DNA of 5,587 nt from Desulfobulbaceae bacterium. GTDB taxonomy: Bacteria; Desulfobacterota; Desulfobulbia; Desulfobulbales; Desulfocapsaceae. A program made the position numbers and the translations under genes. Position 1 is the stretch's first letter. Every line of letters begins with the position of its first letter. The notes below the pieces were generated by a model. It was given only the letters and a program-made list of their open reading frames with translations. It made no database searches and was not told the DNA's origin. This document shows positions 1 through 5,587 of the stretch, in pieces. The stretch lies in the NCBI GenBank assembly GCA_031256095.1, contig JAIRRG010000025.1, forward strand, positions 1 to 5,587, written 5' to 3'.

Positions 1-183
1 TACACGCTCAACAATCGGCCATTAACCGACGTCATTAACGCCGAACGCGAAATTTACCAAGCCGATACCGAGCGCATCAATGCCGTCTCCGATGGCGTGA
101 TGGCGAAGATCAAAGTTTACACCGCGGTCGGCGAGTTTACCTCGCTGCTGCGCACCCGAGCCGGAGACACCAATAATGACTGA
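1..183 (+). CDS. TolC-family outer-membrane channel protein, C-terminal end (5' partial)
   Basis: The frame is open from base 1 and ends at TGA 181-183, giving the last 60 residues of a protein that starts outside the window. It begins YTLNNRPLTDVINAEREIYQA and continues with a helical stretch ending near VYTAVGEF. This is the usual end of the second repeat in TolC-like outer membrane factors: a 'R-L-DV-NAERE-YQA' turn followed by the long periplasmic helix. Such proteins form the trimeric outer-membrane duct of type I secretion systems. The gene overlaps the following ABC transporter gene by 8 nt, so the two are very likely translationally coupled. The order TolC-ABC-HlyD matches lapEBC-type operons, so this would be the LapE-like component. 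The signal peptide and beta-barrel region are not visible. The family call is well supported by the fragment and its neighbours; the exact subfamily is inference. Confidence 0.85.
   Translation, partial: YTLNNRPLTDVINAEREIYQADTERINAVSDGVMAKIKVYTAVGEFTSLLRTRAGDTNND
163..166 (+). promoter_or_regulatory. Shine-Dalgarno site for the ABC transporter gene
   Basis: GGAG lies 9 nt before the ATG at 176, inside the last codons of the TolC-like gene. It supports the 176 start and coupled translation across the 8-nt overlap. Confidence 0.65.
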
Positions 184-2371
184 AACTCTTTCCACCTCGA
201 CAATCCACATTCCTGTGTCCGATAAAGGCCGGGTGATGAGTCAGTGGGTCGACGCCATCCTGCTGGCGGCCCGGCATCTCAATGTCGCGGTGTCACCGGA
301 AATCGTGCGCCAGTCCGCGGCCTGGGCCGGCTCGGTCAACAACGAACAAGCCATCATCGACATTGCCCAGTCAGCGGGTCTCGTCGGTACCTTCGTCGAG
401 ACGAAGGTCAAGAATCTGACGCCGATCATGTTGCCGGCGCTCATCGCCACCGATGATAAATATATCGGCGTCATCACCACACTAGCGGAAGATTCGGCGA
501 CGCTTGCCTTCATGGTCAACGGTCAGACCGTCGAACGCGTCGTGCCGTTGAAAGAGCTGGAACACAAAGACAAGCAGCGCCTGTTGATTGTCCGTGAGCG
601 CGAAACCGTGCGCATTTCCCGCCTCGATAGTTATCTCAGCCAACGTCCGAAATCCTGGCTGCGGGGTATTTTCACCAGCAGTTGGCGCATCATGCTTGCC
701 CTTGGAGCGGGGTCGCTGTTCGGCAACCTGCTTACGGTCTCGACCTCGATCTTTGCCATGCAGGTTTGGGACCGCGTCATACCGGCGCGTTCGTTCAATA
801 CCCTTTGGATCCTGGCGCTTGGCGTCGGTGTTGCCCTTCTTCTCGATTTCGTAATACGGACAATCCGCATCCTCATCACCGATCACTTTGGCAAGCAGGC
901 TGACCTCAGGATCTCGGCCATGTTTTTTGCCCGCGTCCTCAACATTCGTAATGACGCGCGGCCACGTTCACCCGGCACGCTCATCGCCCAGTTGCGCGAT
1001 CTTGAGCAGATTCGGGAACTGCTCACCTCTTCGACCTTGGGCGTGCTCATCGACCTGCCCTTCGTTCTCACCTTCCTCTTCATTATCTGGGCCCTGGGTG
1101 GCGTCTTGGTCTTGGTGCCTCTGGCGGCCATCCCGATACTGCTCCTGCCCGGCATCCTGGCTCAATATCCGCTCTCCAAGCTTGCCAACGAGGGCTTGCA
1201 GGAAACCGCTCTGCGCAATGCCATCCTGATGGAATCCATCTATCGGGCCGAGGACATCAAGAGCCTTCAGGCGGAAGCCCGCTTTCGGAGCCTGTGGAAC
1301 GGCGTCAACCTCATAAATAGCGAGATCGGTCTGAAGCAGCGTTTGTTGGGGGGATTGCTGGTGAATTTCTCGCAGGCCATGCAGCAACTCGCCTATGTCG
1401 GCGTCGTCATCGTTGGCGTCTACGGCATTCTCGAGAGCCACTTGTCATTCGGCGCTGTCCTGGCCTGCTCGATCCTGACCAGCCGCACCATCGCCCCGCT
1501 CGGACAAATCGCGGCCATCCTTGGCCGGGTGCAGAATGCGCGGGTCGGTAAAAAAGCGCTCGATATGCTGCTCATGCTGCCGCTTGACCACGACCCAGAC
1601 AAAGATACCTATCACAAGCCGGTTCTCGTCGGCCGTTACCGCTTCGAGAATGTCGTCTATGCTTACGGGCCAGAGGAGAAACCGGCCCTCATCATTCCGC
1701 AGCTCAACATTGAGCCCGGTGAGCGCATCGCCGTACTCGGACGGGTCGGCGCCGGCAAATCGACATTGCTGCGGCTTATCACCGGTCTCTCGGCGCCGGT
1801 TCAAGGCCGCATCCTCTTTAACAACACGGCGATGGGCCTCATCGACATGGCCGACATCCGCCGCGACGTCGGCATCCTCTCGCAGGAATCAAGCCTGTTC
1901 TTTGGCTCGCTGCGCGAGAATCTCCTGCTCGCCGCTCCCCACGCGACTGACGAGCAGATCCTCGAGGCCATGCGTCTGTCCTGTGCCGATCAACTCCTGC
2001 TTAATCAGCCGCACGGGCTCGATCTCAAGCTACGTGAGAATGGCGCCGGACTGTCCGGCGGTCAGAGGCAGACGCTGATGCTGGCGCGGCTGTTCCTGCG
2101 ATCGCCAAACGTCGTCGTTCTCGATGAGCCGTCGGCGTCCCTTGATGAGATGACCGAGCGGACGCTGATCGAACACATGAAGGCTTGGATTGGGACGCGT
2201 ACCCTCATCGTCGCCACCCATCGCTCTTCGTTTCTGGCGTTGGTGGACCGCATCATCGTCATCGATGGCGGGCGCATCGTTCTCAACGGCCCCAAAGAGC
2301 AAGTCCTGAAGTCGCTCACCACCGGTGCCCCGCCGCCTCCGGTTACGCGAGCGGCCAACGCCCAACAATAA
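176..2371 (+). CDS. Type I secretion ABC transporter, permease/ATPase with degenerate C39-like domain (LapB/LssB type)
   Basis: This 731-residue protein is the inner-membrane motor of a type I secretion system, using ATP to push an unfolded protein through the HlyD-TolC conduit. Residues about 20-140 look like a C39 peptidase fold, but there is no cysteine where the catalytic one belongs, so it should bind rather than cleave its substrate. Six hydrophobic segments lie between about 170 and 445. The nucleotide-binding domain starts near 485. It shows Walker A GRVGAGKST (522-530), Q-loop Q570, signature LSGGQ (626-630), Walker B VVVLDE ending at E651, and H-loop H682, so the ATPase looks intact. 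Length is normal for the family (about 700-730). The ATG at 176 has a GGAG 9 nt upstream and overlaps the TolC-like stop. By architecture and gene order it fits the LapB/LssB group, whose known members export giant RTX adhesins or related proteins. The actual substrate is not in the window. Confidence 0.95.
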   Translation: MTETLSTSTIHIPVSDKGRVMSQWVDAILLAARHLNVAVSPEIVRQSAAWAGSVNNEQAIIDIAQSAGLVGTFVETKVKNLTPIMLPALIATDDKYIGVITTLAEDSATLAFMVNGQTVERVVPLKELEHKDKQRLLIVRERETVRISRLDSYLSQRPKSWLRGIFTSSWRIMLALGAGSLFGNLLTVSTSIFAMQVWDRVIPARSFNTLWILALGVGVALLLDFVIRTIRILITDHFGKQADLRISAMFFARVLNIRNDARPRSPGTLIAQLRDLEQIRELLTSSTLGVLIDLPFVLTFLFIIWALGGVLVLVPLAAIPILLLPGILAQYPLSKLANEGLQETALRNAILMESIYRAEDIKSLQAEARFRSLWNGVNLINSEIGLKQRLLGGLLVNFSQAMQQLAYVGVVIVGVYGILESHLSFGAVLACSILTSRTIAPLGQIAAILGRVQNARVGKKALDMLLMLPLDHDPDKDTYHKPVLVGRYRFENVVYAYGPEEKPALIIPQLNIEPGERIAVLGRVGAGKSTLLRLITGLSAPVQGRILFNNTAMGLIDMADIRRDVGILSQESSLFFGSLRENLLLAAPHATDEQILEAMRLSCADQLLLNQPHGLDLKLRENGAGLSGGQRQTLMLARLFLRSPNVVVLDEPSASLDEMTERTLIEHMKAWIGTRTLIVATHRSSFLALVDRIIVIDGGRIVLNGPKEQVLKSLTTGAPPPPVTRAANAQQ

Positions 2372-2378
2372 CGGCCAC

Positions 2379-2382
2379 GGAG
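2379..2382 (+). promoter_or_regulatory. Shine-Dalgarno site deciding the HlyD start
   Basis: GGAG ends 8 nt before ATG 2391 but only 2 nt before ATG 2385. Normal spacing favours 2391. An in-frame ATG at 2325 lies inside the ABC gene and would add a basic, low-complexity leader, so it is unlikely. Confidence 0.6.
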
Positions 2383-2390
2383 CAATGGTC

Positions 2391-3563
2391 ATGAGCAATT
2401 TATCGTTTGCAGCGGACGATCCCGCCATCGCCCGTCACTTGCGCGCCCTTCTTTGGTTCATCGTTGCGGCGCTTGCTGTCCTCTTTATTTGGTCCGCCTT
2501 CGCCGAACTCGACGAGGTGGCCGTTGGCGAGGGCAAGGTTACGCCGGCTTCCAAGGGGCAGGTCATCCAGAGTCTCGAAGGCGGCATTCTTGACGAACTC
2601 CCGGTGCGCGAGGGCGACATTATCGAGAAGGGAGAAAAGCTGGCGACGCTCGATCCAGTGCTGGCGCGCGCTTCCATGGAGGAGGCGCTGGTCAAGATCG
2701 CCGCCCTGCAGGCGCGGGCGGCCCGCCTCAATGCGGAAATGAACAATCAGACGCAGGTGACATTCCCGCCCGAGCTTCTCAAGAATGCCGATGTGATTGA
2801 GCGGGAACGGCAGCTCTTTGTCACCGACCGCCGGGCCTTCAGCGAAAACGTCGCCAACCTCCGCCAGCAGCTTGATCTGGCGAAAAAAGAGTTGGAGATG
2901 GCCACGCCGCTTCTGGCGACCGGGGCGGCGAACGCCGCCGAGGTGCTGCGAATGAGGGAGAGGGAGGCTGAATTGGCCACCAAACTGGCGTCGACCCAGA
3001 GTGAATACTACGTTGCTCTTAAGGCCGATTATGCCAAAACGATGGCCGACCTTGATCCGCTGCTCAAAGTGCGGGAGGGACGCGCCGACCAGTTGCGCCG
3101 GACCGTCATAACCTCACCAGTGCGCGGCATCGTCAAAGATATACGAATTTCCACCATTGGCGGCGTCATTGGCCCCGGCGGCGTGCTCATGGAGATCGTG
3201 CCGCTCGGCGACCAGCTGTTGATCGAAGCGCGACTGAGCCCGCGCGATATCGCTTTTATCAAGCCAGGCCAGGAAGCTTCGGTCAAGTTCACAGCCTATG
3301 ACTCCTCCATCTACGGCAAGCTGGATGGCAAAGTCGACCGGATATCGCCGGACACCATCGAAGATCAGGTCGATAGGCGCGTTTATTACTACCGGGTTTA
3401 CATCCTGACTAATAAATCCTATCTCGAAACCACTGATCGCAAGCATCATGAGATCGGGCCTGGAATGGTGGCAACCGCTGAGATCAAGACTGGCCAGAAA
3501 ACCGTCCTCTCCTATCTGCTGAAGCCGCTCCGCAAAGCGGCTGAAGGTCTGCGTGAGCGATAG
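2391..3563 (+). CDS. HlyD-family type I secretion periplasmic adaptor (membrane fusion protein, LapC-like)
   Basis: This 390-residue protein should span the inner membrane once and bridge the ABC transporter to the TolC-like duct. It has a short cytoplasmic N-terminus and one hydrophobic helix at about 18-38. The first half of a lipoyl-like domain follows at about 54-90, with VIQSLEGGILDELPVREGD. Residues about 90-235 are a charged, alanine- and leucine-rich alpha-helical hairpin. The second lipoyl half is at about 239-262 (TSPVRGIVKDI). A beta-barrel domain with PGQEASVKF runs to about 370, and the C-terminal motif GQKTVLSYLLKPL is typical of type I secretion HlyD proteins. Length is slightly below the usual 400-480, probably because the hairpin is short. 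The start at 2391 is chosen for its SD spacing; ATG 2385 would add two residues. It is third in the operon, 19 nt after the ABC stop, and is followed by a terminator, so it is probably the last gene. Confidence 0.94.
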   Translation: MSNLSFAADDPAIARHLRALLWFIVAALAVLFIWSAFAELDEVAVGEGKVTPASKGQVIQSLEGGILDELPVREGDIIEKGEKLATLDPVLARASMEEALVKIAALQARAARLNAEMNNQTQVTFPPELLKNADVIERERQLFVTDRRAFSENVANLRQQLDLAKKELEMATPLLATGAANAAEVLRMREREAELATKLASTQSEYYVALKADYAKTMADLDPLLKVREGRADQLRRTVITSPVRGIVKDIRISTIGGVIGPGGVLMEIVPLGDQLLIEARLSPRDIAFIKPGQEASVKFTAYDSSIYGKLDGKVDRISPDTIEDQVDRRVYYYRVYILTNKSYLETTDRKHHEIGPGMVATAEIKTGQKTVLSYLLKPLRKAAEGLRER

Positions 3564-3631
3564 ATAGAGGTCAAGGAGGCCGCGGGAGCGTTTTGCCGCA
3601 ACACATTTTTCCTCGATCGCTTTTCTTCAAC

Positions 3632-3677
3632 AAAAAAGGCCGGAACCCTTTGTTTTCCTGGGGTCCCGGCCTTTTTT
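3632..3677. terminator. Bidirectional intrinsic terminator between the secretion operon and ssrA
   Basis: The arms 3632-3648 and 3661-3677 are inverted repeats of 17 bases with a single A-C mismatch at 3644, separated by a 12-nt loop. The core is GGCCGG-ACCC against GGGT-CCGGCC, flanked by A6 on the left and T6 on the right, so a U-run follows the hairpin in either direction. It lies 68 nt after the HlyD stop on the plus strand and 22 nt past the mature 3' end of tmRNA on the minus strand. The remainder of the intergenic space (3564-3631 and 3678-3698) holds nothing else I can support. Confidence 0.92.
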
Positions 3678-3762
3678 GCACTGCTTGGGATTGTAATTTG
3701 GTGGAGGCGGCGGGAGTTGAACCCGCGTCCGAAAATGCTCCCCTCCCGTTTCTACATGCTTA

Positions 3763-3813
3763 GACTCCGGCTTGAGATTCGCACCCGCCATGCCGCGGAG
3801 TCAGAGCGGGGTG
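3763..3813 (-). other. tmRNA pseudoknot 4
   Basis: On the minus strand CACCCCGC (3813-3806) pairs with GCGGGUG (3788-3782) with one bulged base, and the loop sequence GACUCCG (3802-3796) pairs perfectly with CGGAGUC (3769-3763). It is the last pseudoknot before the tRNA-like 3' end, as expected for PK4. Confidence 0.75.
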
Positions 3814-3868
3814 GGCGCTAGGCTGCTAAGGTCTCACCAGATACCGGGCGGTCGCCGGTAGCCAGCCA

Positions 3869-3912
3869 GTCCGTTGGTTCGACGCCCCGAATCCTGCCTT
3901 ACGGACGAAGGC
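3869..3912 (-). other. tmRNA pseudoknot 2 (downstream of tag)
   Basis: On the minus strand GCCUU (3912-3908) pairs with AAGGC (3900-3896), and the loop sequence GUCCGU pairs with ACGGAC (3874-3869). The order and position after the tag stop fit PK2 of one-piece tmRNAs. The following stretch (3814-3868) probably holds PK3, including a UACCGG/CCGGUA hairpin, but I could not resolve its second stem. Confidence 0.75.
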
Positions 3913-3937
3913 CGGTGGGACGGCTGTATGACCGCGA

Positions 3938-3970
3938 TTAAGCGGCTACAGCGTAGTTATAATCGTCGGC
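3938..3970 (-). other. ssrA: tmRNA tag reading frame, ADDYNYAVAA-stop
   Basis: Ten codons from resume codon GCC (3970-3968) to TAA (3940-3938) encode ADDYNYAVAA. This lines up codon for codon with the E. coli tag ANDENYALAA, including the GUC-like triplet before the resume codon and the hydrophobic C-terminal AVAA that ClpXP-type and related proteases recognise. A non-encoded alanine from the charged tmRNA would precede it. Confidence 0.93.
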
Positions 3971-3983
3971 GATTATAGAGTCC

Positions 3984-4014
3984 TCTATCGGTTTTACGAG
4001 CTGATAGAAGCTCG
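3984..4014 (-). other. tmRNA pseudoknot 1 (upstream of tag)
   Basis: Read on the minus strand, CGAGCU (4014-4009) pairs with AGCUCG (4002-3997), and the 6-nt loop UCUAUC (4008-4003) pairs perfectly with GAUAGA (3989-3984). It ends 13 nt before the resume codon, the usual place for the pseudoknot that helps frame selection. Confidence 0.85.
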
Positions 4015-4069
4015 GCATGCTGCGTGGAGCTTACACATCCCCGTCGAAACCGTTTCGCCCCCATGGGAA

Positions 4070-4531
4070 TTAGTCGTTTTTGTGATGCAAGGCGCGCTGT
4101 ACCTCGCGGTTGCTCTCCTTCTCTTTCAAAGTGGCGCGTTTGTCGTACTGTTTCTTGCCGCGCGCCAAGCCGAGTTCGATTTTCGCCTTGCCGCGTTCGT
4201 TAAAGTAAATCTTCAGAGGGATAAGGGCAAGGCCGCGTTCCTTCAATTTGCCGATCAGTTTGCGGATTTCCTGCCGGCGCAGCAAAAGCTTGCGCACGCG
4301 CAGCGGCTCGTTGGGGTTGTGGGTGGCGTGGGTGTAGAAAGAAATATGGACGTTGTAGAGCATCACCTCGCCACGGCCATCGATCTGGGCATAACCGTCG
4401 CGCAGGTTGACCTTGCCCGCCCGCAGCGATTTTACCTCCGGGCCAGACAGCACTATCCCCGCCTCGTAGTTGGCGTCGATGAAGTAGTCGTGATACGCTT
4501 TTTTATTCTGGCCAACAATTTTTATGCCCAT
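4070..4531 (-). CDS. smpB: SsrA-binding protein SmpB
   Basis: This 153-residue basic protein binds the tRNA-like part of tmRNA, is needed for its delivery to stalled ribosomes, and monitors the empty mRNA channel with its C-terminal tail. Family motifs are visible in order: NKKAYHDYFI (9-18), EAGIVLSGPEVKSLRAGKVNLRDGYA (23-48), RKLLLRRQEI (80-89), an OB-fold strand around LALIPLKIYF (101-110), and the tail GKKQYDKRATLKEKE (125-139). The residue at the E. coli His136 position is Tyr129; an aromatic there is, to my knowledge, common in other phyla. The start MGIKIVGQNKKA at 4531 gives normal family length and has GGGAG (4543-4547) 11 nt upstream. The longer start at 4606 would overlap the previous gene and add 25 atypical residues. 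It lies 46 nt after the M48-TPR gene and 7 nt before ssrA, so the three are probably co-transcribed. Confidence 0.97.
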   Translation of the reverse strand: MGIKIVGQNKKAYHDYFIDANYEAGIVLSGPEVKSLRAGKVNLRDGYAQIDGRGEVMLYNVHISFYTHATHNPNEPLRVRKLLLRRQEIRKLIGKLKERGLALIPLKIYFNERGKAKIELGLARGKKQYDKRATLKEKESNREVQRALHHKND

Positions 4532-4542
4532 GACCGTTTTGT

Positions 4543-4547
4543 CTCCC
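4543..4547 (-). promoter_or_regulatory. Shine-Dalgarno site for smpB
   Basis: GGGAG on the minus strand lies 11 nt before ATG 4531-4529. The spacing is a little long but supports this start over the upstream one at 4606. Confidence 0.5.
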
Positions 4548-4577
4548 GCCGCTTTTTGGCATGTCACGCTGGCCTTG

Positions 4578-5587
4578 TCAAGGATTAGCGGCGCCACGGG
4601 GCGCATGATCAGTTTCTTGTCGAAGAGTGGGCTTTTGCTCCTTCTCGGCTTTTTCCAGGGATTCTTGATAACTCATGGCGCGGAAGGCATCCAGCCGCCG
4701 CAGATAGTGTCGGCGGTTCTCAGGATCAGCGGCGATGGCGCGCAGCTGTTCGCTGGCGGCCATATCAGTCAGGCCGTTGGCCCAGTAAACGGTGGCCAGG
4801 GTGTCGTGGGTATTGCCCTCCGGTTTCGCAGCCACCGCCAGTTGGGCCATGGTCAGGGCCCGTTTCGGGTCGCGCAGCGTCGGATCATGGCATGTGACAA
4901 GAAACCAGGCGAAATTATTGAGAATTTCCGCCATGCCCGGAAAAGCCTTCACGGCTGTTTCATAGCTTGCTAAGGCTTGGCGTTCGTTGCCGCGCTGCGC
5001 TTGAAAATCGGCGAGCGCCAGCGGGAAACACCCATCTTCAGGATGTAGCCTGATCTGCCGCCGCAACGTGCCGACGCCGATGGCGGTTTCGTATTGTTCG
5101 TCCAATTGCCAGGCGCCGCCGTGGAAGCTGAAGTAAATAGCGGTCAGGAAAACAACGACAAAAAAATATCCGGCCAGGGCGCGGCCGACTTTTTTATCGT
5201 GACGGGCGCTGTACTGCGGATCGGCTTCGGCGGTCTCAATGGCCCGGATGCGTTCGCCCAGACCAAAATGATGCCAGCTTGATTGCTCCCGGTCGCCGCC
5301 ACTGTCAGCCAATAGTTCAAAGGTCGAAACCAGCGCCCGGCCATCACCCATTATTTCAATGACGCGCAGATCGGCCTGGCGCTCAAAGTTGCGTAGAAAC
5401 CAGCCGAATACGAAGCGGAAGAAAAGCAGGAGCGCGGCCAGGGCTGGCAGCGATTGTCCGACGGTGACCAGCGTTTCCGGTGCGATGCTGGCCTCGGCAA
5501 GCAGGTTTTCCAGGCGAGGCGGCGGCAAGAGCAGATGCAGAATGGGAGCAGAAAGGGTGCCGATCAAAACGCTAAAGCCGACCAATA
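4578..5587 (-). CDS. Membrane M48-family metallopeptidase C-terminal part with TPR-like tail (5' partial)
   Basis: The frame is open to the window edge and stops with TGA at 4580-4578, giving about 335 visible residues; the N-terminus is outside. The first codon in a naive call is TTG at 5585-5583, an internal Leu rather than a real start. Hydrophobic segments lie at about 2-20 and 43-64. They are followed by NFERQADLRVIEIMG (66-80), which resembles the M48 (Ste24/HtpX) segment supplying the third zinc ligand, here E68, and by HHFGLGERIRAI (105-116), like the HPs-xxRI-x-L motif that ends M48 domains. The HExxH catalytic motif would lie upstream, so activity cannot be judged. Another membrane segment is at about 134-153, then helical repeats at about 160-300 with TPR features (LALADFQAQRGNERQALASY, NNFAWFLV, DTLATVYWANGL). 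The last 35 residues are polar and charged. It may be a membrane protein quality-control protease. The M48 call rests on short motifs. Confidence 0.72.
   Translation of the reverse strand, partial: LVGFSVLIGTLSAPILHLLLPPPRLENLLAEASIAPETLVTVGQSLPALAALLLFFRFVFGWFLRNFERQADLRVIEIMGDGRALVSTFELLADSGGDREQSSWHHFGLGERIRAIETAEADPQYSARHDKKVGRALAGYFFVVVFLTAIYFSFHGGAWQLDEQYETAIGVGTLRRQIRLHPEDGCFPLALADFQAQRGNERQALASYETAVKAFPGMAEILNNFAWFLVTCHDPTLRDPKRALTMAQLAVAAKPEGNTHDTLATVYWANGLTDMAASEQLRAIAADPENRRHYLRRLDAFRAMSYQESLEKAEKEQKPTLRQETDHAPRGAANP

Larger units (their letters stand above)
3699..4062 (-). ncRNA. ssrA: Transfer-messenger RNA (tmRNA), one-piece form
   Basis: This 364-nt RNA rescues stalled ribosomes: charged with alanine, it enters the empty A site, then supplies its own short reading frame that tags the unfinished protein for degradation. 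Mature ends are set by the acceptor stem, in which the 5' strand GGGGGCG (4062-4056) pairs fully with CGCCUCC before the encoded ACCA ending at 3699. The third pair is G-U, the alanyl-tRNA synthetase identity signal. The 5' region reads GAAACGGUUUCGACGGGGAU, as in other tmRNAs, and near the 3' end a T-arm (GCGGG-UUCAACU-CCCGC) follows CAUUUUCGGAC. The tag frame and three pseudoknots are listed separately. Both ends are in normal order in one gene, so it is not the permuted two-piece type. It begins 7 nt after the smpB stop and ends at the shared terminator. Its 5' end would be made by RNase P from a longer transcript. I see no clear promoter of its own. Confidence 0.98.

Noticed and set aside
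968..1441. A 157-residue minus-strand frame inside the ABC transporter, with other antisense frames at 482-886, 1445-1804 and 2030-2428.
   Set aside because: All lie opposite well-supported coding sequence and show no recognisable motifs or start signals.
1521..2078. A 185-residue plus-strand frame inside the ABC transporter.
   Set aside because: It is Ser/Arg/Cys-rich out-of-frame translation of the conserved ATPase domain, typical of a GC-rich shadow frame.
2325..2390. An N-terminally extended HlyD start at 2325.
   Set aside because: The extension overlaps the ABC gene, is arginine/proline-rich and has no good SD site; 2391 has GGAG at normal spacing.
3699..3735. A tRNA gene 3' end on the minus strand (T-arm plus CCA).
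   Set aside because: There is no anticodon arm in range. The T-arm and acceptor stem belong to tmRNA, whose 5' half pairs with it from 4056-4062.
4063..4110. A dedicated ssrA promoter (TTGCAT with TAATTC on the minus strand).
   Set aside because: The spacing is only 12 nt and the -10 would sit 4 nt from the mature 5' end, so it does not fit a sigma-70 promoter.
4082..4588. A 168-residue plus-strand reading frame opposite smpB.
   Set aside because: It is the antisense shadow of a clearly recognisable SmpB, with no SD site or family features.
4532..4606. An N-terminally extended SmpB start at 4606.
   Set aside because: It overlaps the preceding gene's 3' end and adds 25 residues not seen in the family.

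Overview
This is a GC-rich bacterial window in two convergent halves that meet at one shared terminator. It most resembles Pseudomonadota or a relative. The tmRNA gene (ssrA) is the ordinary one-piece type. Most alphaproteobacteria carry a permuted two-piece form, so a typical alphaproteobacterium is unlikely. I cannot name the organism further.

Left half, plus strand (1-3563): a compact type I secretion operon. It has the end of a TolC-family outer-membrane channel (stop at 183), an ABC transporter permease/ATPase with a degenerate C39-like N-terminal domain (176-2371), and a HlyD-family periplasmic adaptor (2391-3563). The first two genes overlap by 8 nt and the third follows after 19 nt. 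The order and the cysteine-less C39-like domain match the LapE-LapB-LapC / LssB class, which exports large RTX adhesins and similar proteins without cutting a double-glycine leader. Together the three proteins would form an inner membrane-to-outside channel. No substrate gene lies in the window.

Centre (3564-3698): a short intergenic stretch with a strong hairpin flanked by A6 and T6, able to terminate transcription from both sides.

Right half, minus strand (5587 down to 3699): a membrane protein cut by the window edge, combining the C-terminal part of an M48 metallopeptidase with a TPR-like tail. It is followed after 46 nt by smpB and, only 7 nt after the smpB stop, by ssrA. SmpB and tmRNA work together in trans-translation, which rescues stalled ribosomes and tags the unfinished protein. 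The tmRNA has a Ala-type acceptor stem with G3-U, a 10-codon tag ADDYNYAVAA, and three pseudoknots that can be drawn exactly from the sequence.

I see no mobile element, CRISPR array, tandem repeat or evidently novel system. The points most worth checking are the M48-TPR architecture next to smpB-ssrA, the very tight smpB-ssrA junction, and the identity of the secreted substrate.
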